DNA of 18,656 nt from contig CALCNO010000029.1 of the NCBI GenBank assembly GCA_937897615.1, positions 1-18,656 of the forward strand, given 5' to 3'. Of the stretch, positions 15,108 through 18,656 are shown piece after piece; positions within the stretch are counted from its first letter, which is position 1, and every line of letters starts with the position of its first letter. A model generated the notes under the pieces. The model worked only from the letters and a program-made list of their open reading frames with translations. It searched no databases and was not told the origin of the DNA. The translations under genes and the position numbers were made by a program. This DNA comes from an uncultured Anaerolineaceae bacterium (lineage in GTDB: Bacteria > Chloroflexota > Anaerolineae > Anaerolineales > Anaerolineaceae).

Positions 15108-15743
15108 ATGTCCCACTTACCCACTGACCACAGCGATGTTCCGATCCGGTTGTTCAAATCCAATTTTCTAGAGTTCTTCACGCATATCTCCCCCATCACG
15201 GTGACGGTGCTCTGGCTGCCGGTGGCGCTGTACTTTTTGATCAGCGCCATCCTCAAAGCGCCGGCGGGGGCCTTCCCGGCGTACATCCCGCTGGGGGTTT
15301 TGGTTGGGCTGTTCCTGTGGACGGTGAGCGAATATACCCTGCACCGCTTTGTATTCCACTTCCCGGCCAAAGGCGAAAAGATGGAACGCATTGTGTTCCT
15401 GTTCCACGGCATCCATCATGCTCAGCCTCAGATCAAAACCCGCCTAGTAATGCCCCCGGTGGTGAGCATCCCGCTGGCAGCGGTGTTTTTCGGGTTGTTC
15501 TACTTGATATTCGCGGTGATCCTCAAAGCGCCCCAGTGGTTTGGGCCGGTCTTTTCGGGATTCATCGTCGGCTACCTGATCTACGACCTGACGCACTACG
15601 CCACGCATCACTTCCCGATGCGCTCCGGGTACGCCAAATACATCAAGCGTTACCACATGCAGCACCATTACAAGACCCCCAACCAGCGTTTTGGCGTTAG
15701 CTCGCCGCTGTGGGATATGGTCTTTGGCACAAAACCGGAATAA
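15108..15743 (+). CDS. Fatty acid 2-hydroxylase-like di-iron membrane enzyme
   Basis: Protein of 211 residues in the fatty acid hydroxylase (sterol desaturase) superfamily. Helices lie at about 28-48, 58-76, 118-140 and 146-162. The di-iron histidine boxes are complete: H79-x4-H84 (HRFVFH), H100-xx-HH104 (HGIHH), H163-xxx-HH168 (HYATHH) and H183-xx-HH187 (HMQHH). The segments RLVMPP, GYLIYDLTHY, KRYHMQHHY, FGVSS and WDMVFGT follow yeast Scs7/human FA2H closely, so 2-hydroxylation of an acyl chain is more likely than sterol desaturation. No cytochrome b5 domain is fused, so an external donor is needed, and the reaction uses O2. AGAGGTG upstream and a 34-base gap place it in the operon with the phosphodiesterase. 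Confidence 0.88.
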   Translation: MSHLPTDHSDVPIRLFKSNFLEFFTHISPITVTVLWLPVALYFLISAILKAPAGAFPAYIPLGVLVGLFLWTVSEYTLHRFVFHFPAKGEKMERIVFLFHGIHHAQPQIKTRLVMPPVVSIPLAAVFFGLFYLIFAVILKAPQWFGPVFSGFIVGYLIYDLTHYATHHFPMRSGYAKYIKRYHMQHHYKTPNQRFGVSSPLWDMVFGTKPE

Positions 15744-15808
15744 CCTGCCAACTGCACCTGCAAAACAATACACCCTTTACATGCCCGCGCTCTGGAGGAA
15801 CACAAATA

Positions 15809-17065
15809 ATGAAAAAAGTTAGCGGCTGGTATCTCTTTGTCATCAATGCTTACTGGATCGGGCTGTCCTTTATGTGGAACAGCCTGCACGTGACCATTCT
15901 GCCGGCGGTTCTGCTGAACTACGTGCCGGAAACGCAGAAGAACACCTGGCTGGGGCTGCTCACCTTCTTTGGGCTGATCCTGGCCATGATCATCCAGCCG
16001 CTCTCTGGGGCGCTCAGTGACCGCTGGGGTTCCAAAATGGGGCGGCGCCGCCCCTTCGTGCTGCTGGGCACCGCCGGCGACCTGGTCTTCCTGCTCATTT
16101 TGGGGTTGATCGGCGGCCTGCCGGCCTTGTTCATCGGCTACATCGGCTTGCAGACCTCCTCCAATGTGGCGCACGGCCCGCTGCAGGGCTGGCTGCCGGA
16201 TGAAGTGCCCGCCGAACAGCTGGGCATTGCCAGCGGCATTAAAACCAGCATGGATATGGCCGGCATCATCCTCTCCTCGCTGCTGATGGGCTTCCTCATC
16301 TCCGCAGACAACGCCGACCCTACTTTGTCCATTCTGGTGATCATCGGTATGCTGGTGATCTTTGGCGCCATCACGCTCATCTTCACCAAAGAGCACCACG
16401 TTGAAGTGGCTCCGCGCGCCAAAACCAACTGGAAGGCGTTGTGGAAGCAGGTGTTCAACTTTAAGGTGGAAGGCGATAAAGCCTACTGGCAGCTCATCCT
16501 TAGCCGTTTCTTCTACCTGGTGGGCATTTACGGCTTTCAATCCTTTGCGCAGTATTTCATCCGCGACAAGTTCAGCGATCAGGACCCCATCGTTTTTACG
16601 CAGTTCGTGATGGGCGCGTTCGTGGTGGTGCTGATCATCTTCTCGCTGATCTCCGGCTACCACAGCGACAAGGGCGGGCGCAAACGCTGGCAATTCGCCT
16701 CCGCCCTCATCGGGGCTGCCGGCGCGGTGCTGCTGATCTTTGCCAACACACCGGCACAGTTGATCATCTACGGCAGCATCATGGGCGTGGGGCTGGGCAT
16801 CTTCCTCTCCGTCAACTGGGCGCTGGCCAACCAGATGGCTCCCAAAGGCGACTTTGGCAAGTATGTGGGCCTCACCAATATTGCCACCGCCGGTTCCGCC
16901 GCCGTGGCGCGCCTGGAAGGCCCGATGATCGATTACTTCAACAACAGCGTGCCCGGGCAGTGGTGGGGCTGGACGGTGCTGTTCGCCGTCTCTGCCGTGC
17001 TGATGCTGGCCTCGGCACTGCTGATCTGGAAGCTGAACGAACCAAAAGTGGCGCAGGCGGGATGA
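15809..17065 (+). CDS. MFS transporter, SLC45/sucrose-symporter-like
   Basis: Integral membrane transporter of 418 residues with about 12 helices. MFS motif A is at 70-82 (SDRWGSKMGRRRP), with the matching half-motif GYHSDKGGRKRW in the second half. The segment GPLQGWLPDEVPAEQLGIASGIKTSMD resembles SLC45/GPH-type proton-coupled sugar symporters. Substrate unknown; a glycoside or polyol is possible. The open frame begins at 15710 inside the previous gene, but GGAGG at 15794-15798 and the first helix fix the start at 15809. It follows the hydroxylase by 65 bases and is probably in the same transcript. Confidence 0.85.
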   Translation: MKKVSGWYLFVINAYWIGLSFMWNSLHVTILPAVLLNYVPETQKNTWLGLLTFFGLILAMIIQPLSGALSDRWGSKMGRRRPFVLLGTAGDLVFLLILGLIGGLPALFIGYIGLQTSSNVAHGPLQGWLPDEVPAEQLGIASGIKTSMDMAGIILSSLLMGFLISADNADPTLSILVIIGMLVIFGAITLIFTKEHHVEVAPRAKTNWKALWKQVFNFKVEGDKAYWQLILSRFFYLVGIYGFQSFAQYFIRDKFSDQDPIVFTQFVMGAFVVVLIIFSLISGYHSDKGGRKRWQFASALIGAAGAVLLIFANTPAQLIIYGSIMGVGLGIFLSVNWALANQMAPKGDFGKYVGLTNIATAGSAAVARLEGPMIDYFNNSVPGQWWGWTVLFAVSAVLMLASALLIWKLNEPKVAQAG

Positions 17066-17086
17066 CCTCTCTGCCGGCGTTGCGCG

Positions 17087-17092
17087 TATAAT
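17087..17092 (+). promoter_or_regulatory. -10 element next to the tgt-like start codon
   Basis: Perfect TATAAT with nine bases between it and the ATG at 17102, so the transcript would start within about three bases of the start codon. The gene has no Shine-Dalgarno sequence. A -35 is not evident. Confidence 0.5.
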
Positions 17093-17101
17093 GACAGCAC
17101 A

Positions 17102-18178
17102 ATGAAAAAATCCCTGCCAAGACCGGTCTTTCTGCCAGACGCCACCTTTGGGGTGGTGCGCTCGGTGGATGCGGCAGACCTGCGCGCTGTGGGTGTGGAG
17201 GCGGTGGTGATGAACACCTTTCACCTGATGCAGCGCCCCGGTTCTTCAACCATTCAGGCGCTGGGCGGGCTGCACCGCATGGCCGGCTGGGATGGGCTGA
17301 TCGTCACCGATTCCGGCGGGTTCCAGGCCTATTCGCTCATCCGCCAAAATCCAAAATTCGGCAGCATCAACGAAAAGGGCATCAGCTTTCAGCCGGAGGG
17401 CAGCACGCGCAAATACCAGCTGACCCCGCAAAAGACGGTGCAACTGCAAATGGCTTACGGTTCCAACGTGGTGATCTGCCTGGACGATTGCACCCACGTG
17501 GATGAAGGCTATGCCGAACAGCAGGTCTCGGTGGAACGCACCATCAAATGGGCGCGCCTGTGCAAGCAGGAATTCACGCGCCAGGTGGCGCAAAGAAAAC
17601 TGGAAGGCGATGATGTGCCGCAGTTGTTTGCGGTGGTGCAGGGCGGCGGGTTCAAGGAGCTGCGCAAAAAATGCGCCGACGCCCTGCTGGAGATCGGCTT
17701 TGACGGCTACGGCTTTGGCGGCTGGCCGCTGGACAAGGACAACACCCTACTGGCTGAGATCATCGGCTACACGCGCGAGGTGATCCCGGCGCAATTCCCG
17801 ATGCACGCGCTGGGGGTGGGCCACCCGCAAAATGTGCTGGCCTGCCACGAGCTTGGTTATGATATTTTCGACAGCGCCATGCCCACGCGCGATGCGCGCC
17901 ACGGGCGCTTGTTCGTTTTTAAGACCGCAGACGAGGGGCCTGCCTGCGGGTTGTCCGGCGACTGGTTCGGCTACCGTTACATCAACGATGAGGAGCACAT
18001 CCGCTCAGACCGGCCCATCAGCGAATTCTGCGACTGCCCCTGCTGCCGCCAGTACCCAATCGGCTACCTGCATCACCTGTTCAAGCAGGGAGATACGCTG
18101 TTCATGCGGCTGGCCACGCTGCACAACCTGCGCTTTATGGTGCAATTGTGCCAACGCATTGCAGGGCGCAAGCCATGA
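17102..18178 (+). CDS. Divergent tRNA-guanine transglycosylase (TGT family)
   Basis: TGT swaps a guanine in tRNA (G34 of the QU-anticodon tRNAs in bacteria) for preQ1, by a covalent enzyme-RNA intermediate. The protein has 358 residues, slightly short of the usual 370-380. Kept: NTFHLMQRPG (38-47), D70 in TDSGGFQ, D128 in LDDCT, Q180-GG, nucleophile D257 in FDSAMPTRDAR, and the zinc site C310, C312, C315 and H341. Changed: the base-recognition loop, typically GG-LAVGE, reads GG-WPLDKD (206-212), so the incoming base or target RNA may differ. It may be a paralogue beside a normal tgt elsewhere. Its stop overlaps the next start (ATGA), coupling it to an rRNA methyltransferase homologue. No queA or other queuosine gene is adjacent, so the symbol is withheld. 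Catalytic activity is likely; specificity is open. Confidence 0.85.
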   Translation: MKKSLPRPVFLPDATFGVVRSVDAADLRAVGVEAVVMNTFHLMQRPGSSTIQALGGLHRMAGWDGLIVTDSGGFQAYSLIRQNPKFGSINEKGISFQPEGSTRKYQLTPQKTVQLQMAYGSNVVICLDDCTHVDEGYAEQQVSVERTIKWARLCKQEFTRQVAQRKLEGDDVPQLFAVVQGGGFKELRKKCADALLEIGFDGYGFGGWPLDKDNTLLAEIIGYTREVIPAQFPMHALGVGHPQNVLACHELGYDIFDSAMPTRDARHGRLFVFKTADEGPACGLSGDWFGYRYINDEEHIRSDRPISEFCDCPCCRQYPIGYLHHLFKQGDTLFMRLATLHNLRFMVQLCQRIAGRKP

Positions 18179-18656
18179 ACGCAGCAAACGAGCAGGAAGT
18201 GGATGGCTGGATCGCCGAGGTACGCGCTTCAAAGAAGTACGCGCCCATCTCGGCGGAATTGATCCGCAGCATTCTGCTGGCCGAAGGCCCGCGTCAGAAG
18301 AACATCAAAGAACTCATCAAGGCTACGCGCAATAAGCTGCACCAGGTAGGCGCGGCCTTTCAGGAAACCCCCATCCCCTACGCTGCGCTGAGGGCGCAGA
18401 TTGATGCGCTTGGCACGCAGGTGAAGGCTGAAGAGACGCTGCAATTCCTGCGCGCGGCGCTTGCCCACCATGCCTCCACGCACGAGCGCTTGCCCATCCT
18501 TGCCGAATTTTTTGCCAGCACGCTGGCGCCGATCGCCCCGGTCACATCGGTGCTGGACCTGGCCTGCGGGTTCACGCCGCTGTGTCTGCCGTGGATGCCG
18601 CTGGCCGAGACGGCCAGCTATACGGGCATTGATATTTACGCCGATATGGTCGGCCT
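18175..18656 (+). CDS. 16S rRNA (guanine-1405-N7) methyltransferase homologue, ArmA/Rmt/FmrO family (3' end cut by window)
   Basis: Only the first 160 residues are in the window; family members have about 250-280. These SAM-dependent enzymes methylate N7 of G1405 in the ribosomal A site and block 4,6-disubstituted deoxystreptamine aminoglycosides. Seen here: ASKKYAPIS (18-26) matching the ASKKY start of RmtB and ESKKY of ArmA, ATRNKLHQVGAAF (50-62) matching ARTRLHGICGAY and KKKLHQIWGSY, HASTHERLPIL (99-109) matching HASTKERLAEL and HSSTNERVATL, and the SAM motif VLDLACGFTPLCL (126-138) matching VLDIACGLNPLAL. GIDIY (151-155) is the next SAM-binding strand. The N-terminal helical RNA-binding domain is complete. 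It starts within the stop of the TGT-like gene (ATGA), so it is translated with it. The C-terminal half needs checking for frame integrity. Comparison is from memory. Confidence 0.88.
   Translation, partial: MNAANEQEVDGWIAEVRASKKYAPISAELIRSILLAEGPRQKNIKELIKATRNKLHQVGAAFQETPIPYAALRAQIDALGTQVKAEETLQFLRAALAHHASTHERLPILAEFFASTLAPIAPVTSVLDLACGFTPLCLPWMPLAETASYTGIDIYADMVG

Noticed and set aside
15668..17224. Open frame of 518 codons on the minus strand across the MFS gene
   Set aside because: Antisense shadow of a hydrophobic protein: it is rich in His, Gln, Asp and Glu, lacks any domain, and runs into the tgt-like gene on the other strand.
17102..18178. DpdA-type DNA guanine transglycosylase (DNA modification system)
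   Set aside because: The TGT zinc site (C310, C312, C315, H341) and PTR motif are kept and no dpd or queC-E genes are nearby; an RNA enzyme is simpler.
1..18656. CRISPR arrays, insertion sequences, integrases or long direct repeats
   Set aside because: None was found by eye on either strand, and the tRNA at the left edge has no integrase or attachment-site duplicate beside it.

Overview
The window looks like chromosomal DNA from a member of the Chloroflexota, most likely an Anaerolineae-type bacterium. This is inference. It rests on the moderately high GC, the mix of families (NarL-type two-component pair, LytR-CpsA-Psr enzyme, TM2/zinc-ribbon protein, bacterial alkylglycerone-phosphate-synthase-like flavoprotein, fatty-acid-2-hydroxylase-like protein) and on several genes whose -10 box lies almost on the start codon. 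No phylogenetic marker is complete here, so the assignment is only moderately secure. Nothing looks like a transposon, phage, CRISPR array or plasmid.

Layout. 1-70: the 3' end of a tRNA gene and its terminator. 102-1389 (minus): ammonium channel amtB with its own terminator and promoter. 1544-3641 (plus): a divergent response regulator and membrane histidine kinase with overlapping start and stop. 3686-3712: a bidirectional terminator shared with the convergent TM2/zinc-ribbon membrane protein at 3719-4561 (minus). 4769-6094: a HemN-like radical SAM protein. 6167-7036: an LCP-family cell-wall polymer ligase. 7002-7445 (minus): a small four-helix membrane protein that overlaps the LCP gene tail to tail.

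The centre (7597-13343) is a compact operon: fadR, a glpD-type FAD glycerol-3-phosphate dehydrogenase, an AGPS/YgcU-like FAD oxidase and an FGGY kinase, closed by a long hairpin. The regulator is a close relative of the acyl-CoA sensor FadR of Enterobacteria in both its DNA-binding and its acyl-CoA-binding halves. A near-consensus FadR box (7631-7647) lies just downstream of the operon promoter. The simplest reading is a glycerolipid or ether-lipid pathway, made or broken down, whose expression follows long-chain acyl-CoA. A second group (13418-17065) carries an alkaline-phosphatase-superfamily phosphodiesterase with a polytopic C-terminus, a fatty-acid-2-hydroxylase-like di-iron enzyme and an MFS transporter of SLC45 type. 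The first two are also plausible lipid or envelope genes.

The right end (17087-18656) is the most striking. A divergent tRNA-guanine transglycosylase with intact catalytic and zinc residues, but a rewritten base-recognition loop, is joined by an ATGA overlap to a gene cut by the window edge. The visible 160 residues of that gene match the ArmA/RmtB family of 16S rRNA G1405 N7-methyltransferases, known for high-level aminoglycoside resistance. These two are candidate partners in a translation-directed RNA-modification unit, possibly an environmental reservoir of this resistance family.
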